This document shows positions 11,873 to 23,900 of a DNA stretch of 64,000 nt, one piece after another. Below the pieces are notes generated by a model. That model ran no database searches. It was not told where the DNA came from and saw nothing but the letters and a program-made list of their open reading frames with translations. The DNA is from Hyaloscypha bicolor E (Eukaryota > Ascomycota > Leotiomycetes > Helotiales > Hyaloscyphaceae), in contig NW_020194575.1 in NCBI RefSeq assembly GCF_002865645.1, positions 683,247 through 747,246 of the forward strand, given 5' to 3'. Position numbers and translations under genes: made by a program. How positions within the stretch are numbered: position 1 is the first letter of the stretch; each line of letters opens with the position of its first letter.

Positions 11873-13863
11873 TCAGTGCCTCACCTTCGCAGTAAGTTTA
11901 TTGATGAAGGAAACTTTCTTCACCTCGTCTTCGTCGTCAATCTTGAGCAATCGATCCGAGAAGTCCATTTCACTCAAGCGAACCCTGTTCAAAATTAGCC
12001 CGTATACATCACCCCAACCCAGTGTGTCCACTTACCAACGAGTCTTGTGATACAGCTTGTATCCAACAAATAGCAGAATCGTGGTGGGGATTGTGATATA
12101 GGAAACAACGAAAAGCCTCCAGTTGAAAGGCTTCTCAAACGCAGTGAATCCCTGGATAAGGAGGAGGAATACATTAAGAAACAGATTGAATCTGTAGATC
12201 CAAATGCTACCAAAAGCTTTGAATGGATACGTGGATGGGTTGATGCCTTGTTTTACAAGTCCACTACGCACTCGAAGGTGCGTGAATACAATACCCGCCC
12301 AGGCGATGTAGGCTGCTGAACCTCCCACGGAAGTCATGTATGCGAAGACTTGACCGGCTGTTACTTTCATGTTCATCAGGGCGAGGAATCCCCAGCAGAC
12401 AGACGTCAGGATCGAAACATAGGGAACTACGTATTGTCAGCGGACTCTTGGCAGTGTGGGAAGACCGTTATCTGGGCGACTGCTGACATACCTCCTTTCG
12501 TCGAAGTAATTGCAAAGACTTGTGGTGCTCTGTGGGACAAAGCAAGGGAATAGAGAACTCTTGACTGGACATAGATGCATCCATTCACGGCCGAAATGAA
12601 GGCTATCACGATAAGAACGTTGATAAAGTCTCCGGCCGATTTCCATCCAGCCTGTACGAACCCGATGGTGAATGGTGAGGATGCAACAGTCGACTCGGCA
12701 TTGAGTAGTTCTGGAGCATTTGAGGGGCAGATCAGCCCTTGGAAAAAGATGACACCCATGTAGACGAAAACGATCCGATATACCACAGAGTCCACCCCCT
12801 ATGGGTGTTAGTCAGGTAATGTCAAAATCGATTGAAGGTGGCAAACTGTAGGTATAGAGTTCCTTGGGTCTTTCGTTTCCCCAGCAGCCAAAGAAACGAT
12901 CTCGGTCCCCACATAATACGCAGAAGCAAGGACAAACACCTGACCAAATCCATTGATTCCATTCACAATAGGACCTAAAAAATTAGGAACAGACTCAAAA
13001 GTGTGTGTAAGACTTACCTTCGGGTGGGTTCCAATACCTAAACCCTATATATCCATTCCCGAACGCACCAACATTGACGAGGAATGAGATGAAGAAGCAC
13101 ACAGCGAACGAAATAATTTTGAACCATCCAAAATAATACTCGATCTCGCCGTAGACCACAACGCCGAGGGTGGTGAGGATGGAGAAGAAGACCCAGAATA
13201 CAATCACCCAGCCGTATAAGGGCATTTTCTCTTCTGGTACCCAGTATTGTAGGATCAATATTGCACCGTTCCATTCTGTGCGAGTTTTCAGTCAGTCCAT
13301 TATGTGCGAGCGGGATAGCATATTTCTTACCGCTTCCAAGAAACACCGACCACATGAAGTAGTACATCCACGCCATCGCGAAACTGAATGCTGGGTCCAC
13401 AAAACGTCCGGCATGCTGCGGGAATTTGTTAGCTTTGTCAATACTGGTAAGAACGCGGATATCCCTTACTTCGACGAAACCACCTGCGATTGGAAACATG
13501 GTCGTCACTTCACCAACGCTCTGCATCAATGCCCAGACAATGAACCCTATCAATATATGAGCTGCTGTATACCGCTAAGTGAGTATGAACACACCCACCA
13601 ACTATACCAAAGCCGATGAGAGCTCCCAACGGTCCGGATAGGTACAAGGCATATCCAAAGCCGTAAAAGCAGCTTGCTCCGATCACACTTGCAAGGGAGA
13701 TCAGCGTGACGTGTCTCCCCAAAAGTCCTCTCTGTAGCCCATCGTCAAGAATGATCCCATTTTGAACATCCACTGGTTTCTCTGTAGTCTTCACAATGGA
13801 TTTTTCGTCTCCTGAGATTTTTTGGGGGCAAGAAGGTGACTCGAGATCGGAAGTTTGCGCCAT
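11873..13863 (-). CDS. Amino-acid permease, APC superfamily (YAT type)
   Basis: Eight exons give 546 aa: 13863-13599, 13564-13470, 13415-13331, 13275-13018, 12974-12847, 12798-12492, 12426-12036 and 11984-11873. Every junction keeps frame and the total is divisible by three. ATG 13863 is preferred over an upstream GTG. A 45-residue hydrophilic N-terminus leads to TM1 with SLASVIGASCFYGFG, the substrate-binding region of yeast-type amino-acid transporters. Further marks are FPIAGGFVEHAGRFVDPA, AYYVGTEIVSLAAGETKDPR and FISAVNGCIYVQSRVLYSLA; about 12 membrane segments follow. The protein should be a plasma-membrane proton/amino-acid symporter; the substrate cannot be told. The 34-bp intron (13565-13598) is unusually short. 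The product ends in an acidic cytosolic tail. Confidence 0.92.
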
Positions 13864-14159
13864 TCTTGCGAGATATAGCTGATGTGAAAGATAACGACTG
13901 TGCACTCCCGACTAAAACACGTAGTACCTGGGTATATGGCACTATTCTAGACGGATTCTTATGCTACGTTTCTCTGATAAGAGGAGAGGGCGGAACACGT
14001 TGAAGGTGGGACCCCCTGAAAGTCTAGATAAGATGGCCGATCGGCGGCTGCACGGTGTTTTGTAGCGCACGTCGGAAATGAAAGCTATAAAGCATAATTG
14101 GCCCCCGAAGATGGTCCCTCCACAAAATGGAGAAGGCTGCATCATAGTGTAACAAGAGA

Positions 14160-14575
14160 GTTCGCCGGATATATATAGTCGGTCCGACTCAAGAACAACA
14201 TCCCCCCCTCCCCCCGCTATAATTAATACAAATTATATTAATTAAAACTAAAGTTTATCTTTATATAATTTAGCTTATATATTCTTGTTATATACAGAGA
14301 ACACTCCAAAGAGGATGAATTTTTGAGTGCTTTAGAGAGCTTATATAAGTAAAATAAGCCTGGAAACTAAGTTCTTGTTATAGTTATGCTTCATGACTGT
14401 CACGTGCTCCCTGCACGTAATACGCTAGGTTATATTAGGCTAGGCTGGTTCGCATGCTACCTGGCGTTCGCACACTTGTATATACTTCTCTCTTTAGTTT
14501 AGCATTATTGGAATAAGGCCCACTTTACTCTGCTTTCCAAGCCTATAAACAGGCCTCGTAATAGTTCTTAAACTA
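14160..14575. other. Intergenic, AT-rich, no gene
   Basis: After the permease promoter there is a C-run (14202-14218) and then AT-rich DNA with several short words such as CACGTG. I see no coding signal. It may contain eroded repeat ends but no pair could be matched. Confidence 0.4.
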
Positions 14576-14996
14576 CGAATATTGCGGCATAAAGTCATGC
14601 GACTTCAGCGTATGTGCCCTGTAGTGGCTGTGGCTATAGTGGCTGTGGCTATAGTACCACGCTTTTGGCCTAGTGACTATAGCGCTCAGATACTGGAACT
14701 TAGAGGTCTTATAGGGCTCTTTAGTAATCAAGCCCCTTTACTTGCAGGGGCATACCCTAGAATTGTCTTTTAATCCCTGAAACTCCTTGTAGGGCTTAAG
14801 CCCGTAGCCTTAATAAACCTCGCTTTTATAGGGACAGGTAGCCTATAATTTAAGTACGGACCTACTAAGCTATAGATGCTTCCAGGGCACTTTAGTAGTA
14901 GTGTCTTTACAGGCTAGTTTCACTAATTATAGTATATGATTAGTGGCTGAGATATTATATGCCCTGTAGTTATATGACTTTATACTATAATATTCG
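14576..14996. mobile_element. MITE, related to the one at 29561
   Basis: The left end CGAATATTGCGGCATAAAG is repeated inverted at the right end as CGAATATTATAGTATAAAG; every mismatch is a transition, as RIP would produce. The homology continues to a GCCCTGTAG word on both sides. The left flank carries TA, the usual Tc1/mariner target. A tandem GTGGCTGTGGCTATA motif occurs near 14625. No coding capacity. The end resembles that of the MITE at 29561-30003 (CGAAGATCACGGCATAAAG). Confidence 0.65.
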
Positions 14997-16740
14997 AATA
15001 TAAGATTAGTATATAAAAAGCATTTAGGGAAATTTATATACTATATAATAATTCTTTTTTAAAAATATATTTATAAGATTATATATTATTTTTATTAAAT
15101 TTAATTTAATTTAAAACTTAAAATTTAATAATTATAATTATTACTTTAAAAGTTTAAAGTTATAATAATACTTATAAAATAAATATATTATATTTAAAAT
15201 ATATAAATTACTTCTTAAAATTTAAGAATTTTGTTTTAATATAAAATACTTGAAAAATTATAAACTTATAATAATGAGCTTATTATATATTTATTTATTA
15301 TTTAAATTATTAGCTATATTAAATAAATAATATATAATATTTAGGGCTTATAAAGTAAAATAAAAGATTTGCTATAAAAATAATTTAAAGCTAAAGAAAA
15401 AAAAGTTAAAATATAAAAAGTTAAAATATAAAAAGTTATAAAAGTATAAATATATATCTTATAATACATTAGCTTATAAGAAACTTAGTATTTTAATTTT
15501 CTTATATTTTATATATTTATTAAGTAATTAGAAATAATTAAAAGTAATAAAAAGTAATATATATATATTAATTAAATAACTAAAGTAAAATAATATTTTT
15601 ATTAATAAATTTATATAACTAAAATAAGTAAATAAGCTAGAAATTAATATAGAATTATTAAAGTTAAGGTATTTCCTTTTTATTTATTCTTTAGTTTAAT
15701 ATTTTTAAAATATAAAATTCTTTAAATTTTTAAATTTATTATAATATTTATAAAAAGTTAGTTTTATTTCAAATTCAAGAACTTTTATAACTTTATTAAA
15801 ATAAATAACCTAAAAAATATTATAAAAATATTAATAAATTTAAATTTCATTTAATTAAATTATTTTTATATTTTTATTATTATTTTTATTAGACATAATG
15901 ATTTCTAATATAATATAAATAAATTAAAAAATATAAAAAATATAAAAGAAAGAATTTACTTATATATTAATATTAAAAATTTATATAAGAATATAATATA
16001 TATAAGGCCGTATATAATTAAAAAAAACATATAATAAACCTCGAATATTATAAGTATTAATTAGGGACATTAATAGCTCTTTAATATTATAATTATATTA
16101 CTATTTATATTATAGGCTTTAGGCTTATAAATTACTAAATATATATATATATATTATTAAGGCTTCTTATTTAAAAAAGGCTTTCTTGAATTTTATAAGA
16201 GAAATAAAGATTAGTTTTATACTAAATTTAATATTATAGTTTTATAACTTACTAATTTATTTTATTAATAAATATTTATAAAGAAATAATTATATAATTC
16301 AAATAATAAAAATAAAAATAATTGAAAATATAATACTAATAATACAAATCTTGAATTTCGGTATTATAGTAATAAGTATTACTTTTATTATTTATGATAA
16401 AAGAAGCTTAAAAATAATATAAGGGAACTTATAATAATTAAAATAAGAAAAAATTCTAAAATAAAGAATATTAAGCTTATATTAGAAATATTTAAAATAT
16501 GATTGTAATAATTATTGTCATATAATTATAATAAACTAAATTTAAGCTAAGTTTTAAGTTAAACTTAATATTTTAATAGTTTTAATTTTATTTATTTATT
16601 ACTATACCTTACTCCTTTTTTTTATCCTTAACATTAGACCAGAATTACCTCTTACCCTCTTATTTAATCGGTATACTGTATTTGTTATATAGTAAGAGTA
16701 GCTATTAGGGGGCTGGAAAATTGAGTTCGTTATAATTATT
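14997..16740. repeat. Very AT-rich RIP block
   Basis: About 1.7 kb is almost entirely A and T, with stops in all six frames and no frame long enough to report. I recognise no terminal repeats or protein motif. It is best read as a transposon relic erased by RIP. Composition returns to normal at about 16745, near the methyltransferase 3' end. Confidence 0.7.
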
Positions 16741-17078
16741 TGAAGCTATAATGCCACCCCCTTGCTACTTCAATGGGATTGGGAAAACATCAAAACTCGG
16801 AGGTGTGATGGCGAAAGTCAATACTAAAGGAGCACTGCAGGATGTATCGTTAGACATCTAGCCTTATAAGCTCTCGTGCGGGGAGATCAGCCGAGCCGGA
16901 TAGTTGGCATTGTTTTCTGCCAAGGATCGCGACTCTTAACGCCGGCCACGCTACCTAGGTCCGGCTAGTTATGATCTTGCACTTAAGCCACCGAACTTTA
17001 TGGCTTTATCTATCATGTAATTCTTTGCATCTCCGGTATACATGGGACAGTGGCAAAGTTCCATTTGGGGTCTCGAAA

Positions 17079-17984
17079 TTACTTTTGGACAAGAATTTCT
17101 CCATGCAACATGGCCAAGCTTGCATCATCTCTCTTCGCCCACTCCTCCCAAGTCTTGGCCATTTTTTCAAAATCACTCTCAGTACCTAGGCCAAACTTTA
17201 AGGCTTTTTCGCGCAAAGAACCCCCTCTGAGCTGATCACATAACCCCTGGGCTAGAGAAAACACAGCCATTAGAGCCATAATCGCAGCCATGAGAAGCAG
17301 TGTGGAATAATGAAACTTACAGCAGATTTTCCTCTTGCTCGGTGTATGGTATGACCAGGTACTATAGCTAAGCGTAACCTGGCTCCGTTCGACACCAACC
17401 TTGAGTGCCCAAGAAAGCAGCTGTCGGCCTGCAGTTGGAGTGCCACCGCCGGCACTCATAAGGCTTGCCATGAGCTTATGGAACCTGTACAGCTCGGGAA
17501 GTTCGGGCCAGACGCACTCCGTCTCGTAGTCGCCCTCGCGGGCCGCGACGATGCCGCCTCGTTTTGTTACTCGGAGCATTTCACGCAGCGCATCCCACGG
17601 GGTGCCAATGTGGATAAGCACCTGATGACAAAAGGTGACGTCGAATGTCTCGTCGGCAAAGGGGAGCTTGTAGACATTACCCTGCTGAAACTCGATGTTT
17701 TTAACGCCGGCCATTTCAGCGACAGCTCGTGCCCGCGGCAAGATGTTGGGGTTAAGGTCAATGCCGGTAACGTGGCCGTCGGGGATAAGCTTGGCGAAAC
17801 TCACAGAGATGGTGCCTGAGCCAGCGCCGACGTCTAAGAGCGTCAAATGGGGGTTGGATTCTTTCATAGACTGCAACTTGGGCAGCAAATGGGCAGCGCT
17901 GTTTTCGGCAGTCCGCAACTCGTGGAGGATCGCTTGAGCCGGCGGATGGCCCTGCTTCTCGTTAGGAGTCAGGTCTTGCTCCAT
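17079..17984 (-). CDS. SAM-dependent methyltransferase, UbiE/COQ5 type
   Basis: Two exons (17984-17321 and 17251-17079) encode 278 aa. Without removing the 69-bp intron (GTAAGT..CTCTAG) the frame also reads through, but the inserted stretch is hydrophobic and breaks the C-terminal conserved region, so splicing is preferred. Motif I is LLDVGAGSGTISVSFA (D51 to G57, the SAM-binding loop), followed by TGIDLNP and a LPFADETFDVTF motif. Motif post-II is LIHIGTPWDALREMLRVTKRGG. The tail ALKFGLGTESDFEKMAKTWE is typical of fungal members of this group. It is probably a soluble cytosolic small-molecule methyltransferase; the substrate is unknown. Its promoter contains a CRE site. Confidence 0.92.
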   Translation of the reverse strand: MEQDLTPNEKQGHPPAQAILHELRTAENSAAHLLPKLQSMKESNPHLTLLDVGAGSGTISVSFAKLIPDGHVTGIDLNPNILPRARAVAEMAGVKNIEFQQGNVYKLPFADETFDVTFCHQVLIHIGTPWDALREMLRVTKRGGIVAAREGDYETECVWPELPELYRFHKLMASLMSAGGGTPTAGRQLLSWALKVGVERSQVTLSYSTWSYHTPSKRKICCKFHYSTLLLMAAIMALMAVFSLAQGLCDQLRGGSLREKALKFGLGTESDFEKMAKTWEEWAKRDDASLAMLHGEILVQK

Positions 17985-18328
17985 TACTGTTGCTAGTGGA
18001 TGGAACTAAAGAAGGATTGACATCGAAGCAGACTCAGGAAAAACGTCGGTCTGTCGGATAGATGCAGTCTCTGCGGCAACCTTGTCGCTTATAAAGCATT
18101 ATCACGTGGGCCGAGAACAGATGGCAAGTTCTTCCTGTTTTTGATTCCTTACTAGCTCGTATGTTTTTCAAGCTAAAGAGAGGAGAGTTACACGCGCCTC
18201 AGGCTGCAATATATATAAAAGCGATCCCACTGATAGTGCTTCATAGGTGGGATAATATAATCGAACCCATTCTGGCTGCTCACTTCCTTTAAGAGGCTCT
18301 TCCCTTACTTATACCAGAGTATTGAAAG

Positions 18329-18336
18329 TGACGTCA
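18329..18336. promoter_or_regulatory. TGACGTCA palindrome (CRE/bZIP site)
   Basis: A perfect TGACGTCA lies about 345 bp upstream of the methyltransferase ATG, followed within 40 bp by two more ACGTCAG half sites. A CACGTG sits nearer the gene at 18103-18108. bZIP factors of the ATF/CREB class bind such sites. Function here is inferred only from position. Confidence 0.5.
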
Positions 18337-18479
18337 CGGGACGTCAGCTTACCAATTTCTCCATTTCTGCACGTCAGCTGATTTGTCATATGGGCATTAG
18401 GTACCTGACAAATCACGCTACCATGTATATATATGTCGACAAGTCCTCGATTTGAAAGGCCAGCTGCTATTGTCAATAA

Positions 18480-18868
18480 ATGTCCATTATAATACAGAGA
18501 TATTATATTAAATATATTATTATTATTCCTTTCTTTTTTTCTTTTTCTTTTTTTCTTTTTCTTAAATATATTTCTAGACTTTATTCCTATTGTTTATTAG
18601 CTCTTTTATTGAGACCAAAACTATTTGCCTCTTTTATATTTTCCTTAAAAAGGCTTGTAATTATTAATACGAGATTATAAAAGCAATAGTATTAAATTAA
18701 GCTTCTAGTAATTACTTATTAGAGGTCACTCTTGAATTCGAGGATATTACTAATAAATAATATTAATTTTCACATTTTCTAGCTTCTACTTTTACGGAAT
18801 CTTTATTTGATCTAAGGATATACTAGGCGCCAGAATGCAGCGTTAATGCCTTTCTGTATTAAAAATTA
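18480..18868. other. AT-rich intergenic, no gene
   Basis: A pyrimidine-rich T/C run (18520-18565) is followed by AT-rich DNA up to the MITE. Short frames here are compositional artefacts. Confidence 0.4.
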
Positions 18869-19408
18869 ATAGTCGGACTTAATATCGCGACTAAAGGGGC
18901 CCCTTCCTTTAGTTACAGAAAGCGAGTTGGCCCGCAAAAGCGAGATAGCCTGTTTCGGCCTTTTTTTGCCTTCTAAAAAACAATATTAGAAACTAGCTAT
19001 AGGAAATCTAATTAATATATTTTATTTATAATCTTATAATTACCTATTATATACTTAAAGGCCAAAGTTTTAAGTAAAAGAATAAAAATTTATAATTAAG
19101 CAAAAGTTATAAGCCTAATATTTGCAAAATAGTTATAAATAAATAATTCTTATAATTTTGTATTTCCCGTAATTTTATTATTAAAAATTTAATAACCCTC
19201 TATTTATATCTTTTTTTAAGATTTAAAGAATTATATCTAGTTTATAAGGCTTATATTTTTAATTCTACTACTTAGATTTATTTAAAAAGGTCAAGGTTTC
19301 AAGTTATTAAGGATTTTATTTAGTACGAGCCATCTCGCTTTTGCGGGCCAACTCGCTTTCCCCGACTAAAGGGAAGGGCCCCTTTAGCGTGACGTGAAGT
19401 CCGACTAT
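18869..19408. mobile_element. MITE with about 80-bp terminal inverted repeats
   Basis: The arms begin ATAGTCGGACTT and continue through GCTAAAGGGGCCC-like sequence to AAGCGAGTTGGCCCGCAAAA and GCGAGAT. The match is nearly complete over some 80 bp, with mostly transition differences. The element is flanked by TA on both sides. The centre is AT-rich and non-coding. It sits immediately beyond the 3' end of the small gene at 19481-19896. Confidence 0.75.
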
Positions 19409-19480
19409 TAGCGAGTGCCATATCAATGATCGACACAGTCAGAGCAAAGTTCTTACTTGAAGTACGTTGACACGATCATG

Positions 19481-19896
19481 CTACCAATGAGTCCCATCTT
19501 TGGAGTGCACACGCTCGAAAATCTCGCCTGCGTTGGGTCCATCGTACGTCTAGATTTTCGTTTACGAATAAGCACGTAGTATTATAATCGGATCATGGCA
19601 TGAGTAATCTCACTATTCATATTCAGTACAAGAATTGAAGACAGAGAGAAGATGAATCAACGTACCTCTTCTATTTCTAGATATTTGAGGTCCGCGCTGG
19701 TTTTCAATTTGAACGCTGCTGCTCCATCCTTAATAACTTCCTTACCGTGGCCCATGAAGATTTGCGCGAGTTCCAAGAGCTCAGCGGGGCGGGCTGCTGT
19801 GAGGACGCATTTGAAAATGAAGGGTCCAGGACCAGGCGGTACTGCAGGTCGGCCTCCTGGGCTTGGAGGAGGAACATTGGGAACAAACGAAGGCAT
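19481..19896 (-). CDS. Small two-exon hypothetical protein
   Basis: Exons 19896-19666 and 19549-19481 encode 99 aa. The start is the first ATG (MPSFVPNVPP); longer frames upstream begin only with TTG. The 116-bp intron (GTACGT..ATCTAG) is phase 0, and the second exon adds TYDGPNAGEIFERVHSKDG before a TAG. The N-terminus is Pro/Gly-rich; the rest reads like a compact alpha/beta domain (FIFKCVLTAARPAELLELA, then LKTSADLKYLEIEE). No signal peptide or membrane segment. The family is not recognised; the size is compatible with a small ferredoxin-fold-like protein, but that is a guess. Confidence 0.6.
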
Positions 19897-19996
19897 AGCA
19901 AATGAAACTATAGAAGATAGAAAATTAGAAAGGGTTTGAAGTTGATGCAGGTTCCTTTCAACGCCTATTGATATTTTATTCTCTAGTGTGGACAAG

Positions 19997-20690
19997 AATA
20001 GTTTTGTCGGGTACGCTGGGGAAGACTATTCTGTGCGACATGGCTCTTTGCATTTATGTATATTCTAACCCACCCATATCCCGATTCCCCCAGTTTCAGC
20101 AACGCTGGCAGGCGCTGATGGCATTACAAAGGGGTGCTTATCCGATGGCTTAATCGACTGATGATCGGTTAAGGTGGAGAAGAGAGCACGCAGGAATGTG
20201 GGGGCACCGAGGACCACCCCGTCTGACGCGTTCGATGGCTAACCTTTCCCTGTGTCAAATACTCGGTTATTCAATATGTTGTAACTAATGTGACTCGAGG
20301 CTTCATTTCACGCCCTGAATATCTACCAATATCCCGTACCAGGTTGCCGACTAATCGACTTCAATAACTGAGAGTTACCTTTTCAAGTGTTAAGACACCT
20401 TTTGTGTAGGATGAACTTTCTCTTCTTAGGCTTCTAGATTGGATATCTGTTGCAATGCAAGGAAGGATTGCACATGTTTAGAATTTGTGTTTCATTCTTC
20501 TACTACTGTATCCGGTGAATATTTAAATTCTAGCTCGAAGCACATGGATTTGTAAGTAGGATACTGAAGTGCTGGGTAGAGTACTGTATTTATTTCTGAG
20601 CACATCGTTGCATTGATCTAAATATGAAATATAGTAACTATGCTTGCCCTTCCTTGACACCACCCTCTGGAAACAGCATAGCTCAACTAC
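19997..20690. other. Intergenic, nothing recognised
   Basis: Moderate GC, no protein-like frame, no repeat ends found. It holds the promoter of the small gene on its left side. Confidence 0.4.
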
Positions 20691-20921
20691 TCACTTCGAC
20701 TTCAAGCTGACATTCCTGATCAGAGAAGCGCTCAGGATAATCAAGAAAGCCACAGGTACGACAACAATGTAGACATTGTTAAGAGACCGGAGGTAGGCTT
20801 TGATAACAGCCGTTCGCAGGTCCCCTTGCAGTTCCCAAATAGCGGCGACAGAACCTTCGACCGCCGTGGCTGTATCGGCCGGCACATTGAAAAAGGCGAG
20901 ATATTTTCTGAGGGAGCCGCT
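20691..20921 (-). pseudogene. C-terminal remnant of an MFS efflux transporter
   Basis: The minus strand reads LRKYLAFFNVPADTATAVEG, then ELQGDLRTAVIKAYLRSLNNVYIV, and a last membrane helix VVPVAFLIILSASLI before the stop. This is the layout of the last loop and helix of fungal drug:H+ antiporters of the aflatoxin-efflux (AflT) kind. The coding sequence starts exactly at the transposon end (20922), so the remaining 13 or so helices are missing. Sequence beyond the far side of the transposon does not continue the gene, so this is a truncated relic. Confidence 0.65.
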
Positions 20922-23900
20922 CAGGCTTGGCGATATTCCACCCTGGAACGTTCCACGGAACGTTCCGGCCGGTATCGACTGGTATTAGGTAATATCAATA
21001 ATAGAACGTTCTAATTATTCCAAAATAGCAGGGGTAGGGCGAAAATAACAGGGGTAGGCGAATCCACTGCTAGTTCCCCTATTATACTCTCTTCCTTACT
21101 TTTTATCTATTCATATAATTAATTTACCTTAAGTATATTCTCAAAATATCTTCTTTAATTAAACCAGACTATTCCCTTATATTATCCGAGATAGTAATAT
21201 CTTCTATAGACTATTTAAAGAGGATTTTTCCGATTTAGAAGTATTCTTATTATATATTACCTAATAAAAATAAAGCTTTACTTTATTATTTATATTATTA
21301 ATTAGACTCTTTCCTATTACTATATAATATTATTACTATAGGAAACCTCAGAAAGTATATTCTAAGGCATTATTTACTTATTATCCTTAAGCCTACTAAT
21401 TTTAAGAACCAGAAGAAAGTTATTTAATAAATTTAAAGGCTTTAGTATTAAGCTCAAGAATTTAGAGATATAGAGAAGTTTAATTTATAAATAGCAAATT
21501 AATTAAAGAGTTCTTATAAAAGCCTTAATTACTTTTATTATTAAATAAAACCTCTTATAATATATAATAGAATAATTAGAGTTCTATATATTTTACTAGC
21601 TCTTAAATAAAGCTTATAAAGATATACTTCTTATATTTTATTCTATTATTTCTTCTAAGGTTAAAGAATCCTGGATTTAATATAAGAATACTATATAATA
21701 AGTTCTCTAATTAATAATCTTATATATTTATATTTCCTTAAATATTTAAACTTTCCTAAATTACTTTCTTTTTTTTAGCTATTTATATCTATTTTACCTT
21801 ATATGAATTTAAATATTAAAAGATCTTTTTTACTCTTAAATTAGTCTATAGCTATTTAGAAGAAAAGTAATTCTTAGTTCTTTTTCTAGTTTTGGAAAAC
21901 TATAGTATTATATAAAAGCTTAGAGCTATTATAAATAATAATACTAGAACTAATAAGACCCGTTATAAAATAATTCAAATATACTAGAAATAAGAGCTTA
22001 ATATTAAATAAAATATATAGTAAATATAAATTTGCTATATTAGATATATTATTAATTCTATAACATAAGCTTTTTTATTTTCTAAATTAATTAAAATAAA
22101 AGAACTTGAGTTATATAAGTAATAGAAATAAATTCAAGAAATTAATAATAATAATAGAAAAAAAGTCAAGTTTAGGCTTTTAAGTCTATTTAGTAAAATA
22201 TATAATATTATAGCTTATATTTATAAATTACTTACTTATATAACTAAATAAATAGAACTTATAAAAAGAATAATTTTAATAAATAATTATATAAAATAAA
22301 ATAGCTAGTATAAAATACTTCTTATTCTTATTAAAATATATATATATATAAATATTACCGGAATTATAAGAATAGTTTTATAAAGAATTTCTTATCTTAT
22401 AAAAACTAGAAAAAGCTTTATATAACTAGAGACTTTTTTACTATTTTTATATAAGCTATTCTTTTTATAAAAGAAAATACTATTTCTATTAATTATATAC
22501 TCTTTATAATAAATATTTTAATTAAATAGCTTTAAGAAATAATTATAAATCTCTTGCTTTTCTTTTTTCTTTTTATATAAGCTTAGCTAAATATAATATA
22601 AGTTAAGTTTAAAGAGAAAAAAATAATAAGAATAAAGAGTTCTTTATATAGCTTAATATTATATATATTATATTTAATAAGTATTATATTAGAATTAATC
22701 TCTTTTTCTTTTATATTATGGCCTTAATTTTTAATTCGGATTTCTATATAAGATATATTAAGGCTAATTAGCTAAAGAAATATATAATTCTAGCTTTTAT
22801 AAATATAAAGAAATTTTGGAAATATTATAAAAATTAAATTATTTCTTTACTATTAAATAATAATATTTTTTTCTTATATAATAAAGAGCTATTTTAAGAT
22901 CTATTAGTACTTGACTTCTTTAATTAGATTATTTAATCTCTTTATTTAGTTATATAACCCGCAAATAAAAATAAATATAAGAATTATAACTTCTAGGAAT
23001 TATATAATATTAGTAAATAAGGAGCCTTAGCTTAATAGAATGAGAATATATAAAGGAAATACTAGTTAAAGCTTTTATTTATAGCTATTAATATTCTCTT
23101 AATTCCTTTAATAAATAATAAGCCAGAAAGAGTTTTTTTAGAAATATATTATATAATAAGCTAAAATAGAAAATAAATAGAAATAGAGATAATAGAGATT
23201 AGAGAATATTTAAAGTATTAGAAAAGAACTAGAATCTTATAAACTTTCTTTAAAACTAGCTAATTTAAAAGAAATATATATTCTTTAAAACCCTTATATA
23301 ATTAGAGAACCTTTTAGATATTATCTAAATTTTCTAAATTTCTAAGCTATAACTCTTATTTAAAGGCTATCTTTTCTGCTTTAACTTTCTTTTTCCTTTA
23401 TTAATATTACTATTACTTATATAAGAACCTCTTGCTTTTTTTTACTTTTTATAATTATATTAATTATATAATAATATATTAAATAATTTAGTCTCTAGTA
23501 ATAATTCCCCTATATAGCCTTCTATTTCTAGTAATAGGTCTCTTATATAGTCTTTTGCTTCTAGTTCTGGCCTTATAAACCCAAACTAGTAATAAGCTTT
23601 TAATTTTAAATTCTATTTATTATATAATAGCTAATATCTTTAAAAACTTATTTCTTTTATTATTTTTAGTACTAGTAATACTTTTAATTTTGGTATAAAC
23701 TAGCTTCTTTTTTAAGGCTAATAAATAATAGATATTATAGGCTAATAACTTGCTTTCTTTATATAATACCTTACTTTTTATTATATAATAAAGCTAACTA
23801 AAGTATAGTATTATAATAATTAATAATAATAAGCCCTTATTTTTCCTGGCCAGAATATAATTATTAATTCAAATTATATTATAATTAGTTAAGTTCTTAT

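Noticed and set aside
16745..17078. Possible tRNA or small RNA in the GC-richer spot
   Set aside because: No cloverleaf-compatible A and B boxes could be paired by eye.
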